Assembly: GCA_937920555.1 (NCBI GenBank)
Contig: CAKZTM010000030.1
Location: 28,918-92,917 of the forward strand
Origin: an uncultured Paracoccaceae bacterium
Lineage (GTDB): Bacteria; Pseudomonadota; Alphaproteobacteria; Rhodobacterales; Rhodobacteraceae
Reading direction: 5' to 3'
DNA length: 64,000 nucleotides
In this document: positions 17,555 to 26,130 of the stretch, piece by piece
Layout: each line of letters begins with the position of its first letter
How positions within the stretch are numbered: position 1 is the first letter of the stretch
The notes under the pieces: generated by a model
Told to the model about the DNA's origin: nothing
The model's database searches: none
The model's input: only the letters and a program-made list of their open reading frames with translations
Translations under genes and position numbers: made by a program

Positions 17555-18484
17555 TTAAAATCCGACCCGGTCGCTACCTTTAAGATCCAAAATCTTCCGT
17601 GCGTCATCGGGTGTGGCCACATCCAATCCCAACCCCTCAACAATCCCGCGTACGAGATGCACTTGCTCTGCGTTGCTTGATGCCATTTTTCCCGGCCCCA
17701 CCCAAAGACTGTCCTCCAAACCAACACGAATATTGCCGCCCATGGCGGCAGCCTGTGCGGCAATGGCCATCTGGGAGCGACCCGCTCCCAAAACTGACCA
17801 CACATAGTCTTCTCCAAACAGACGATCCGCAGTCCGTCTCATGTGCAAAACCTCTTCGGGATGGCCTCCGATCCCCCCCAGCAAACCAAATACGGTCTGA
17901 ACAAACAAAGGCGGTTTCACCAAACCTTGGTCCAAAAAATACTTCAAATTGTGAAGATGGGCGGTATCGTAACACTCAAATTCAAACCGGGTGCCTGACC
18001 CTCCCAAAGTCTCCAGAACAAATGCTATATCCTCAAATGAGTTTCGGAAAACAATATCACGGTTACCCAAATGAGCCGCTTCCCAATCGTGCTCAAAAGA
18101 CTTGAATCGATCAAGCATTCCAAACAAGCCAAAGTTCATGGACCCCATATTCAGCGATGCAACTTCGGGCTGATGCACCGCTGCGGGCCGCACTCTCTCA
18201 TCAACTTTCATTTGGGGCGAGCCCCCTGTAGTCAAATTTAAAACAGCGTTGGTCCGCTGCTTTATGACGCCTAAAAACGGCGTGAAGGCCTCCGCTGATT
18301 GATCAGGCCGCCCATCTACCGGATCCCGCGCATGCAAATGCACGATCGCCGCCCCAGCCTCGGCGGCTTCAATCGCGGCATCAGCGATTTCCGAGGCTGT
18401 GACAGGCAAGGCCTTTGACATCGACGGTGTATGGATCGCCCCGGTGACAGCACATGTGATAATGACCTTACGCTTGACCGCCAT
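17555..18484 (-). CDS. Beta-keto acid cleavage enzyme (BKACE, DUF849)
   Basis: A 309-residue TIM-barrel enzyme of the BKACE family. KVIITCAVTGAIHTPSMS opens the barrel. HLHARDPVDGRP carries the two zinc-binding histidines, TTGGSPQM binds the acetyl-CoA side, and VGLEDSLWVGPGKMASSNAEQV is the conserved C-terminal block. BKACE enzymes condense a beta-keto acid with acetyl-CoA and release acetoacetate plus a new CoA ester. Substrates vary (3-keto-5-aminohexanoate, dehydrocarnitine and others) and cannot be read here. The frame is open upstream, but ATG 18484 follows a strong GGGAGGGC. It is divergent, by 57 bp, from an SDR dehydrogenase that could make its beta-keto substrate. Confidence 0.93.
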   Translation of the reverse strand: MAVKRKVIITCAVTGAIHTPSMSKALPVTASEIADAAIEAAEAGAAIVHLHARDPVDGRPDQSAEAFTPFLGVIKQRTNAVLNLTTGGSPQMKVDERVRPAAVHQPEVASLNMGSMNFGLFGMLDRFKSFEHDWEAAHLGNRDIVFRNSFEDIAFVLETLGGSGTRFEFECYDTAHLHNLKYFLDQGLVKPPLFVQTVFGLLGGIGGHPEEVLHMRRTADRLFGEDYVWSVLGAGRSQMAIAAQAAAMGGNIRVGLEDSLWVGPGKMASSNAEQVHLVRGIVEGLGLDVATPDDARKILDLKGSDRVGF

Positions 18485-18541
18485 TGCGCGCCCTCCCGAT
18501 TTTCTCCAACATTGCATGATCCATACAGGGAGGGAACACCG

Positions 18542-19297
18542 ATGGACCTAAATCTTGAAGGTCACCGCGTCATCGTAACAGCCGGAGCGTCTGGTATCGG
18601 CCTTAAGATCGCTGAAGCCTTTCGCGATGAAGGGGCAAATGTCTGGATTTGTGATCTGAACCCGACCAGTATTAGTGGTGTTAGCTCGGCAGTGTGTGAC
18701 GTTGCCAACCGCAATCAAGTTGGTGATTTCTTTGGTACGGCTGTGGATGATTTGGGCGGTCTGGATTGCCTTGTGAACAATGCAGGCATTGCTGGCCCGA
18801 CCGCCAATATTGAGGATATTGATCCCGCTGACTGGGATGAGTGCCTCACGGTCTGCCTGACCAGTCAGTTCAACTTCGCGCGGCTGGCCATGCCCTATCT
18901 TAAAGCTTCCTCCAACCCATCGATGGCCAACTTGTCCTCAATGGCGGGTCGCGTGGGCTTTGCGCAACGCACCGCTTACGCGGCAGCAAAATGGGGCGTT
19001 GTCGGGCTCACAAAATCCTTATCCATGGAAGGCGGCTCAAGCGGTGTCCGCGTCAATGCCATACTCCCAGGGTTGGTGGCCGGTGATCGCCAGAGGCGAG
19101 TTCTTTCGGCAAAGGCAGAAGCCAAGAACTTAAAGTTTTCTGAAATGGAGGCGCAGGCCTTTTCGTACACGTCAATCAAGGATTATGTTGAGCCCAACCA
19201 GATTGCGGACCAAATCGTTTATCTGGCAAGTGATCGAGCTCGGACGATTTCCGGCCAAGCCATTTCGGTCTGTGGCGATACACAAATGCTGGCCTAG
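18542..19297 (+). CDS. SDR-family NAD(P)-dependent oxidoreductase
   Basis: A 251-residue classical short-chain dehydrogenase. The cofactor loop is TAGASGIG, NNAGIAG follows at strand 4, the catalytic Ser is in ANLSSMAGRVGF, and YAAAK supplies Tyr and Lys. ICDLNPTS after strand 2, with an acidic residue, suggests NAD(H). The closing ISGQAISVCGD is typical of the group. A frame extends upstream to 18431, but ATG 18542 has AGGGAGG at about 8 nt and avoids the divergent BKACE gene. Pairing with BKACE suggests oxidation of a beta-hydroxy acid to the beta-keto acid that BKACE cleaves. The actual substrate is unknown. Confidence 0.92.
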   Translation: MDLNLEGHRVIVTAGASGIGLKIAEAFRDEGANVWICDLNPTSISGVSSAVCDVANRNQVGDFFGTAVDDLGGLDCLVNNAGIAGPTANIEDIDPADWDECLTVCLTSQFNFARLAMPYLKASSNPSMANLSSMAGRVGFAQRTAYAAAKWGVVGLTKSLSMEGGSSGVRVNAILPGLVAGDRQRRVLSAKAEAKNLKFSEMEAQAFSYTSIKDYVEPNQIADQIVYLASDRARTISGQAISVCGDTQMLA

Positions 19298-19359
19298 CAA
19301 CTAACTATTCTAGGGAACGCAACGTTCGACTAAGCGCCAATTTTATGGAGGCCAGTGTT

Positions 19360-20100
19360 CTATCCTGCGTAGGGTCTTAAGACTTCGTTCTCAACGACCC
19401 GCCGAAACAACACAATGCTCTTAGACGAGTGACGCGGATCATAAGTAAAGTTCTTTAGTTCCAGGGCGCGGAACAATTTTTGCACACCTTTAAGCCCCGT
19501 TACGTGGTCATGCAGCTCAAGATAAATGCGGGTAACATTGGACAAGTCCGCATCTTCGAACAGAAAGCTCTCGGCACCCTCAATGTCGCATACTATGAGG
19601 GATATTTCCTCATCTTTTATCAAGTCATTAAGGCTCTCTGTCGGAACACTAACGGTAGCCTGATAAGGATTTGGTCCTGCCGCGAGTGATCCCATCCAGA
19701 AATCCTGGCGAAGATAAAAGGTCATAGCGTCGATTGGCTCATTGGTCAGAACAGCATTGCGACGTTCGACCTTCTTTACACCGTTTACATGGTGAAGGCG
19801 TTCCATATATCCCATCAGGTTTGGATTGGCCTCGACCGCAATCACCTTGTCCACACTTGAGTGCCTGTCGAGAAGCGTGGAGATGAACCCAATCCCCGCC
19901 CCAATTTCCAAAACCCTATCACCCGGCTCGACGATGTGGGGAAGCTCAAGCGCTTCCTCCGCCTCAAAAGCGCCGGCTATGATCGCGTTTTCGATTGCAG
20001 GTGTAATGATCTCGGGTGCCACCGGAATAAGAACGCCATGCGTTTCATAATTCTCAACGGGAGCCTGCTCATCAAATGCTATCTCAATTCTTTCAACCAT
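19360..20100 (-). CDS. FkbM-family methyltransferase
   Basis: A 246-residue SAM-dependent methyltransferase of the FkbM type. Motif I is RVLEIGAGIGFISTLL, the acidic end of strand 2 is VIAVEANPNL, and the FkbM C-terminal block is SLIVCDIEGAESFLF followed by IYLELHDHV. FkbM proteins O-methylate sugars or polyketides, and in marine bacteria are common near surface-glycan genes. None is adjacent here: it sits alone between the SDR gene and regA. ATG 20100 has no clear Shine-Dalgarno; GTTAAC lies just upstream. Its target is unknown. Confidence 0.85.
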   Translation of the reverse strand: MVERIEIAFDEQAPVENYETHGVLIPVAPEIITPAIENAIIAGAFEAEEALELPHIVEPGDRVLEIGAGIGFISTLLDRHSSVDKVIAVEANPNLMGYMERLHHVNGVKKVERRNAVLTNEPIDAMTFYLRQDFWMGSLAAGPNPYQATVSVPTESLNDLIKDEEISLIVCDIEGAESFLFEDADLSNVTRIYLELHDHVTGLKGVQKLFRALELKNFTYDPRHSSKSIVLFRRVVENEVLRPYAG

Positions 20101-20288
20101 AGGTTTAGTTAACCACTATTGTTTCGCCTGTCCAGCGCTTTTCTCGGAACTACAGGCCACACAAATAGATCCACCTTACGGACTAAGATGCCGTGCCGTC
20201 TCGCCGTTGATTACGTTAAACAGTGAAGTTCAATTAGAGCATACGCTCTTCAAAAGGATGAATTTCTATTTTTTTTCAGGGGTTTATA

Positions 20289-20314
20289 ATTTCAATTTAT
20301 AGAAAAATTGAAAT
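20289..20314. repeat. AT-rich perfect inverted repeat downstream of regA
   Basis: Two 10-base arms (20289-20298 and 20305-20314) are exactly complementary around a 6-base loop, 51 bases beyond the regA stop. No U-run follows on the reverse strand immediately after the hairpin, so it is not a standard intrinsic terminator. It could be an mRNA 3'-end stabiliser or a protein-binding site. The surrounding 20101-20365 gap is strongly AT-rich and otherwise featureless. Confidence 0.6.
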
Positions 20315-20365
20315 AGCGCTAAAGCATGCAAGCGCCGAAATACCACGCAAATATACACACCAATT

Positions 20366-20920
20366 TTATTTTGGGCTGCGTTTTGCCAAGATTCTCTGGA
20401 GTGTTCTACGATGCATGTTAAGGCGTCTCGCTGTCTCGGATACATTACGATCGCACAATTCATAAACACGCTGGATGTGTTCCCAGCGCACCCGATCCGC
20501 AGACATTGGATTATCGGGCGGAGGCGGTTTAACCTCTTCATTTGCGAGCAACGTATTCGTAATATCGTTCGCATCAGCTGGCTTGGATAGATAGTCCGTT
20601 GCGCCTATTTTTACCGCCGCGACGGCCGTCGCTATAGCACCATACCCGGTTAGGACGATAATCCGTGCCTCGGGTCGTTTCTCGCGGAGCGCCTCAACAA
20701 TATCCAGCCCATTTCCATCTTCAAGACGCAAATCGACCACAGCATAGGCAGGCGTCTTGGCCGCAACAATCGAACGTCCCTGCGCAACGCTCTGCGCAAT
20801 TAGGGGCTCAAAACCGCGCTTTTCCATAGCGCGCGCCAGTCTGCGCACAAACGGTTCGTCATCATCAACAAGAAGAAGCGTGTTGTCAGCGCCAATTTCT
20901 CTGAGTTGTCCCGGTTCCAT
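20366..20920 (-). CDS. regA: Redox response regulator RegA/PrrA/ActR
   Basis: A 184-residue response regulator of exactly RegA length. The acidic pocket LLVDDDEPF is at the start, the phosphoacceptor D63 is in YAVVDLRLEDGNG, the Thr in IIVLTGYG and the Lys in LSKPA. A proline-rich linker (KPPPPDNPM) leads to a Fis-type helix-turn-helix WEHIQRVYELCDRNVSETARRLNMHRRTLQRIL. RegA controls photosynthesis, carbon and nitrogen fixation and respiratory genes in response to redox state in Rhodobacterales. D63 coincides with the phosphorylated Asp of Rhodobacter RegA. It lies 96 nt after senC on the same strand. ATG 20920 follows AGAAGG. Unlike Rhodobacter, no hvrA follows. Confidence 0.97.
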   Translation of the reverse strand: MEPGQLREIGADNTLLLVDDDEPFVRRLARAMEKRGFEPLIAQSVAQGRSIVAAKTPAYAVVDLRLEDGNGLDIVEALREKRPEARIIVLTGYGAIATAVAAVKIGATDYLSKPADANDITNTLLANEEVKPPPPDNPMSADRVRWEHIQRVYELCDRNVSETARRLNMHRRTLQRILAKRSPK

Positions 20921-21016
20921 ATAGCCTTCTGCTCCTGCGTATACCTCAGCTTAAAGCAGAAGTTCTAAATGGGGAACTATCTTTAACGTAGTCCATTTTG
21001 ATCCACGCGCACCCCA

Positions 21017-21661
21017 TCAAATCTGGTCAACAAAACATCCAATCCGTTCCGCCATCTGTTCTGCCGGCAGATCGCGTCGGAAGACTTCAACCAACCCAAT
21101 CTCCGGCTCCATCAAATAGGTCAGCGTGGAGTGATCCATCAAGTAGTCTTCGCCATCCCCGTTCTTGGAAAAGTAAACCCTGTAGGCCTTTGCCACATCG
21201 ATGATTTGTTGCTCACTACCGGTCAGGCCAATCATGTCCTCGTCGAAATAATCTGTGAACTCCTTCATCACCTCAGGCGTATCTCGCATAGCGTCTACAG
21301 TGATGAAAAGATCACCGATGGGCTGTCCTCGGTCACGCAGGATGGTCGCCACCTCAGCGTTACGAACACCGTCCAAAGGACAGACATCTGGGCAGTAGCT
21401 GTATCCGAAATAAACCAAAGTTGGCCCTGTGATAACATCTTTCTCTGTCACTTCGACGCCGTTTTCATCCATGAGCGTAAAGGGGCCCCCGATGACATCG
21501 CCGATACCCGCAATATTCGTGGTTCGGCATTGCGCGAAGCGATCTCCACCCGGTGGGCGCATATACGCAAAAAAGAGTGTAGCCAGCAGCCCCAAGATGA
21601 CCGCCAAGACACCTAGAGACGCGAACAGCTTCGCGCTGTATGGGATCGGTTTTCTCGCCAT
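21017..21661 (-). CDS. senC: SCO1/SenC/PrrC copper chaperone-thioredoxin protein
   Basis: A 214-residue membrane-anchored thioredoxin-fold protein. One N-terminal transmembrane segment (LFASLGVLAVILGLLATLFFAYM) is followed by the periplasmic domain. The Cu/redox site is C-P-D-V-C in VYFGYSYCPDVCPLDG and the distal His in YLMDHSTLTYLM. SCO proteins deliver copper to cytochrome c oxidase CuA and in Rhodobacter influence RegB signalling. The frame is open from 21700, but ATG 21661 is preferred because it is preceded by GAGAT and gives a short basic N-terminus (MARKPIPYSAK) before the membrane segment. It is divergent from regB by 117 bp and upstream of regA, the classical arrangement. Confidence 0.95.
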   Translation of the reverse strand: MARKPIPYSAKLFASLGVLAVILGLLATLFFAYMRPPGGDRFAQCRTTNIAGIGDVIGGPFTLMDENGVEVTEKDVITGPTLVYFGYSYCPDVCPLDGVRNAEVATILRDRGQPIGDLFITVDAMRDTPEVMKEFTDYFDEDMIGLTGSEQQIIDVAKAYRVYFSKNGDGEDYLMDHSTLTYLMEPEIGLVEVFRRDLPAEQMAERIGCFVDQI

Positions 21662-21778
21662 TGAAGATCTCTTTTCAAACTTGGTTGACCCTAATGTCAT
21701 CTTGATCTCGAAAGTTTCAAGGGGTCAGACTGACGCAACAGCTTGGAGACGGCACGCTCCAGCTGTAAAAGCAACGTC

Positions 21779-23218
21779 ATGAATGCAGTTTCTTCATCTT
21801 CGAATTCGCTGACCGTATCAAGCATCAGTCGGCCAAATTGGGTTCGCCTGCGCACTCTGGTGGCGCTCCGGTGGCTCGCAATTGGGGGTCAGATATCTGC
21901 CATCCTGATTGCCAGCACGGTTTTGGGTATCAATCTTCGATTAGATTTATGCGGACTGGCCATCGCGGCATCAATCGTTTTTAACATCGTAGCCCTGCTG
22001 AGCTATCCGGCGAATAAGCGGCTAAACGAAGTAAGTGTGACGCTGACACTGCTGTTCGACGTCACGCAGTTGATTATTTTACTTTATCTCACAGGCGGTT
22101 TGAGCAACCCGTTTTCGCTCCTGCTACTTGCTCCGGTCACGATTTCGGCAACGGCACTTACTTTGGCCTCCACGCTAATCGTCGGGACAGTGGCGATTGG
22201 GGCGATTACGATACTCGTGTTCAACTATGAGCCCCTCAACCTGATGGATGGCACCGTCATCGAGCTCCCAACGCTTCTGATAGCGGGGATGTGGTCATCA
22301 CTGGTGATCGGGATTGTTTTTCTGGCCGGATATGCCCGCAGGATTACTGTCGATAACTTGTCCATGTCGCAGGCACTTTATGCCACCCAAATGGCCTTGG
22401 CCCGTGAGCAACAACTCACGGCGCTTGGCGGCGTTGTCGCGGCCGCAGCGCATGAATTGGGCACCCCTTTGGCCACCATAAAGTTAGTATCCACCGAGCT
22501 TGCCGAAGAATTGACAGATCGCACCGATTTATTGGAGGACGTTAATCTCATCAAATCGCAGTCAGAGAGATGCAGAGACATCCTTCGCGATATGGGAAGT
22601 GGGGGGCGTGATGATGCTTTGCTGCGCCACGCGCCGCTGTCTGCGGTCATCATGGAGGCGGCCCAACCCCACCTAAATCGCGGTAAGAACGTCATAGTCC
22701 GCATCGACGGCATCGCATCAAATTTGGAGCTGCCCGAGCAACCCCTTATCCCAAGGCACCCCGAGATTGTGCACGGTATCCGAAATCTTATCCAAAATGC
22801 GGTGGACTTCGCGCAACAGACCGTTTGGGTCGACATGACTTGGGACGAAGACACGATCTCGCTTACAATTGGGGATGACGGTGCAGGTTTCGCGCCCGAT
22901 CTCGCTGGCCGTTTGGGTGAACCTTATGTAGGAACCCGCAAGCGTAATACCCAAAAAGACACGATCCGACCTGATTATGATGGAATGGGTTTGGGTCTTT
23001 TTATCGCGAAAACGCTTTTAGAAAGAACCGGCGCATCGTTACATTTTTCAAATGCCCCTGCATTGGACATTGATGCCAGCGACCGGGCTCAAACTCCGCA
23101 AGAACTCGCACAACCAAGTGGCGCAATTGTCGAGGTAAACTGGGAGCGCGATGGCTTGGTCAATGAAAACGACCCAACCCGCGAACCTCTGGGTCAAAAT
23201 GAGTTAAACCTCCCCTAG
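21779..23218 (+). CDS. regB: Redox sensor histidine kinase RegB/PrrB/ActS
   Basis: A 479-residue sensor kinase. Six N-terminal hydrophobic segments include the quinone-site block TGGLSNPFSLLLLAPVTISAT at about 106-126. The H-box AAAHELGTPLATI places the phosphorylated His at 225, and the redox-active Cys is C265 in SERCRDIL. The ATPase has NLIQNAVDFA (N), DDGAGFAPD (G1) and GMGLGLFIAK (G2). Counted from ATG 21779 both key residues fall at the numbers known for Rhodobacter capsulatus RegB, which supports this start over the TTG at 21743. RegB autophosphorylates when the quinone pool and oxygen signal fall and phosphorylates RegA. It is divergent from senC-regA. Confidence 0.97.
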   Translation: MNAVSSSSNSLTVSSISRPNWVRLRTLVALRWLAIGGQISAILIASTVLGINLRLDLCGLAIAASIVFNIVALLSYPANKRLNEVSVTLTLLFDVTQLIILLYLTGGLSNPFSLLLLAPVTISATALTLASTLIVGTVAIGAITILVFNYEPLNLMDGTVIELPTLLIAGMWSSLVIGIVFLAGYARRITVDNLSMSQALYATQMALAREQQLTALGGVVAAAAHELGTPLATIKLVSTELAEELTDRTDLLEDVNLIKSQSERCRDILRDMGSGGRDDALLRHAPLSAVIMEAAQPHLNRGKNVIVRIDGIASNLELPEQPLIPRHPEIVHGIRNLIQNAVDFAQQTVWVDMTWDEDTISLTIGDDGAGFAPDLAGRLGEPYVGTRKRNTQKDTIRPDYDGMGLGLFIAKTLLERTGASLHFSNAPALDIDASDRAQTPQELAQPSGAIVEVNWERDGLVNENDPTREPLGQNELNLP

Positions 23219-23235
23219 GCCCAACCCGCAAATCC

Positions 23236-23250
23236 TTAATCTTTTGTTAA
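23236..23250. promoter_or_regulatory. Consensus CtrA-type box TTAA-N7-TTAA
   Basis: TTAA at 23236-23239 and TTAA at 23247-23250 are separated by exactly seven bases, the full-site consensus of the alphaproteobacterial cell-cycle and motility regulator CtrA. It lies 46 bp before the ATG of the multi-PAS gene; another TTAAC lies at 23272. The position suits promoter control of that gene. Binding is inferred. Confidence 0.5.
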
Positions 23251-23296
23251 TGTGATTACTCCTAATAACACTTAACAATTTGAAAGGTTCTCAAAC

Positions 23297-25555
23297 ATGG
23301 AGAGTGCGGGCACTCCCGATTTGATAGCTGCGGCTGTCGATCTGCATGTCGCGCAACTACTGGCTTTAGTGGTCGTTCTAAGTGTTTTGTCGGCACTTGC
23401 CACTCACTTATTCCTGCGAAAAACTAACAAAAGAGAACACCCCAACAACACAAGCGGCGTGGATTTTCTATCTGACCATTGCGTTTTCCTTTTCTCCGGC
23501 AAAGCGCTGACATTCGCAACCAGCGACGCCCATGCTTTGCTTCACTCAATTACCGGGGATGATGCCAGTTGGGACAAGCTGGAACGCCATTTTCAGGAAC
23601 TGAGCCCCAATTTTTCCAAACACCTTGTCGCTCTTAACGAGCATGGGACCCCGTTTTTTGTCAGTACGAAGAATGAAGCCGGCGATTCTTACGAGGTAGA
23701 AGGACGCCCGCACCAGGGTTACGCGCTCGTTACAGTTTCCAAACTCAGTGCAGAGAAACGCGCGCACCAAAGAACTCAAACCCGTGATAACTCAGCCGTC
23801 GAAGAGACCGACAAAGTCGTGGAGCTCTTGGACGCCGCTCCGTGTCTTTTGTGGAGGCGCAAGGCCGATGGAACAATCCTTTGGGCGAACGATCAACTTT
23901 TGAAGATTGCAAATGTACAAACGCCCGGCCAAGCCCGAACCGCGTTGATGCTACCGCAATCACTGCTGCCACCAAATGAGGACACCAGTCTGGGCGCAGA
24001 AAGACGTGTGTCAATCAAGACCGGTTCTGAGGATGCGGAGCAATGGCTCAGAGTTCAAGAACAAGCAAACTCTGACGGTGACATTATCGGATTTGCCACA
24101 AGCGCGGACGACATCGTTAAAGTAGAGCTTACCTTAGGCCGATTTGTGGCCACATTGACCGAGAGCTTTGCGCATCTGTCAACCGGGTTGGCGATCTTTG
24201 ATGCCGACCGGCGGCTTACAATCTTCAACCCGGCAATTGCTGACCTTGTTCAAATCGATCCCGGCTGGCTCGCGACCAGCCCCGGATTTCGCGAAGTTAT
24301 GGACCGTATCCGCGAAGGCCAGATGATGCCCGAGCATAAAAACTCGCGCGAATGGAAGGCTCATATTCAAGACATCGAAACCAAGGCAGAGCAAGGCACA
24401 TTGACAGAAAAATGGGTTCTGCCGTCTGGTCAAACCTTTAAGCTCACCGGCAGGCCACATCCGCATGGGGCCATTGCTTTGATGATAGAAGATATCTCGA
24501 CTCACATCTCCCTTGAGACACAGTATAAATCCGAGATAGAGCAAAGCCGCGCGACGCTCGACTATCTGACAGAATCTGTAGCCGTTTTCGACACCACTGG
24601 TGCATTGGTTTATACAAACAGCGCCTTTGTGGAACTGTGGGGGTTTGACCCTCAGACGTCAAAACAACCGCCAAATATCGTCTCCATAACTGCAGATTGG
24701 AGTGCCGCCTGCTGCCCCACGCCCGTTTGGGGTGATCTGCGCGAATTCGTGACAGGTATCGACCAACGCGCCTCATGGACTGCAGATCTTGAACTCAAGG
24801 ATGGCCGCTTGGTGCAGGCGGTCTTTGCTCCACTCCCTGACGGCTCCACCCTAACGACTTTCACAAAAACCAGACGATCCAGCCTCAATGATGGGCAAGT
24901 CAGCGGAAGACTTATCGCCCAGTCTCGGGCACACGATGCCGACATCTCGTTACTGGAACTTGCGATTGAGCACATGCGTGAAGCAGTCCAAATGCTCAAC
25001 GTCGAACTTGGCGGAAAGAAAAATCTGGAAGCTGCACCCGATCAAAACACCGATCCGGTTCGGGAAGTGATGAATTACGCCGATCGTCTACTGTTATTGC
25101 GCAATGACCAAGCCAACCGCGATGTTGAAGCTACAGATTCTCTATCAGCCGATCTTCTCGCAATCATCGATGAAAAAGACGCCACACTCAGTCTATCTTG
25201 CGAAGACATTATTGAAGACGGACAACTCTCGGCGGGAATGAAGCGCCTGCTGATTAACATGATGCTGGTTGCACGCTCTTTGATCACACCACAGACCAAT
25301 ATCGACCTGTCAGTTGTGGCAATGGACGAAGGTCTTACAATTTCCTGCATGTTTAAAACAACTTTGGACGCGGGCGCAGACCCCGCAACCGCCGCTGGTC
25401 TGCCCTACCGGATCATGATGCGCTATATCGAAGAACAGGCCGGACATGGCGAGATTAGCCATCTCGATGAGCGTGGTTTTGTAAAAATTTCCTGTACAGT
25501 TCCAAAACCCACCACATCAGAAACCCAGTTACTTGTGGGATCGACAGCGCTCTAA
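23297..25555 (+). CDS. Membrane multi-PAS protein with degenerate kinase core, DivL-like
   Basis: A 752-residue protein. One N-terminal transmembrane helix (about residues 17-37) is followed by at least three PAS-type repeats; the clearest are LLDAAPCLLWRRKADGTILWAN, LSTGLAIFDADRRLTIFNPA and LTESVAVFDTTGALVYTNSAFVELWGF. The C-terminal 180 residues look like a decayed dimerisation/ATPase unit. I see no H-box His-Glu and no N, G1 or G2 box, and it ends in a short ERGFVKISCTVP strand. A PAS-rich, kinase-dead architecture beside tsaE recalls DivL, which gates CckA-ChpT-CtrA signalling. The consensus CtrA box upstream supports this. The DivL identity remains a hypothesis; an orphan PAS sensor is the alternative. 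Confidence 0.6.
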   Translation: MESAGTPDLIAAAVDLHVAQLLALVVVLSVLSALATHLFLRKTNKREHPNNTSGVDFLSDHCVFLFSGKALTFATSDAHALLHSITGDDASWDKLERHFQELSPNFSKHLVALNEHGTPFFVSTKNEAGDSYEVEGRPHQGYALVTVSKLSAEKRAHQRTQTRDNSAVEETDKVVELLDAAPCLLWRRKADGTILWANDQLLKIANVQTPGQARTALMLPQSLLPPNEDTSLGAERRVSIKTGSEDAEQWLRVQEQANSDGDIIGFATSADDIVKVELTLGRFVATLTESFAHLSTGLAIFDADRRLTIFNPAIADLVQIDPGWLATSPGFREVMDRIREGQMMPEHKNSREWKAHIQDIETKAEQGTLTEKWVLPSGQTFKLTGRPHPHGAIALMIEDISTHISLETQYKSEIEQSRATLDYLTESVAVFDTTGALVYTNSAFVELWGFDPQTSKQPPNIVSITADWSAACCPTPVWGDLREFVTGIDQRASWTADLELKDGRLVQAVFAPLPDGSTLTTFTKTRRSSLNDGQVSGRLIAQSRAHDADISLLELAIEHMREAVQMLNVELGGKKNLEAAPDQNTDPVREVMNYADRLLLLRNDQANRDVEATDSLSADLLAIIDEKDATLSLSCEDIIEDGQLSAGMKRLLINMMLVARSLITPQTNIDLSVVAMDEGLTISCMFKTTLDAGADPATAAGLPYRIMMRYIEEQAGHGEISHLDERGFVKISCTVPKPTTSETQLLVGSTAL

Positions 25556-25631
25556 GCGCGTGAGAATAGCAACTTGTATTCACCTATGTTTACTCTCAGA
25601 TTGGGATCTAACCCTACCAGTCGGAGACGTC

Positions 25632-26129
25632 GTGCATTCCCGTTTAGTATTGGCATCAGAAGTAGAAACGCGGCATCTGGCGAAAGCTATGCTGCCTCAC
25701 CTAAAGCCTGGAGATTGCTTGCTTCTAGAAGGCCCCGTGGGCGCAGGCAAATCAGCATTTGCGCGCGCATTGATCCAACAACAGATGGCACAGGACGGTA
25801 CAGTTGAAGACGTCCCCTCTCCGACGTTTACATTGGTTCAAAACTACGAGACATCCCGCGGACCCTTTTGCCATGCTGATCTATACCGCCTGTCGGACAG
25901 TACCGAATTGATCGAGCTGGATTTCCCAGATGTTTTTGAAAGCGCAATTTGCCTGATCGAATGGCCTGCGCGATTGGGATCTTTAAAGCCTGAGCGACAC
26001 CTTCTGGTAACACTCGATATTAGGGCAGAACCGGAAATGCGGAACATTACATTGCGCACCTTCGGCCAAGGGTGGGAATGGGTCCAAGAGCTAGAGGCAG
26101 CCACGCAATTTCCAACAAACGTTGCGTGA
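25632..26129 (+). CDS. tsaE: tRNA threonylcarbamoyladenosine biosynthesis ATPase TsaE
   Basis: A 165-residue P-loop protein. Walker A is GPVGAGKSAFAR, then SPTFTLVQNYE, HADLYRL and the CLIEWPARLG block, all TsaE signatures. TsaE hydrolyses ATP to reset the TsaB-TsaD complex that makes t6A37 in ANN-decoding tRNAs. The frame continues upstream to 25533 overlapping the PAS gene, but GTG 25632 has GGAG five nt upstream and gives the usual family length. addB starts one base after its stop. Confidence 0.94.
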   Translation: MHSRLVLASEVETRHLAKAMLPHLKPGDCLLLEGPVGAGKSAFARALIQQQMAQDGTVEDVPSPTFTLVQNYETSRGPFCHADLYRLSDSTELIELDFPDVFESAICLIEWPARLGSLKPERHLLVTLDIRAEPEMRNITLRTFGQGWEWVQELEAATQFPTNVA

Positions 26130-26130
26130 C

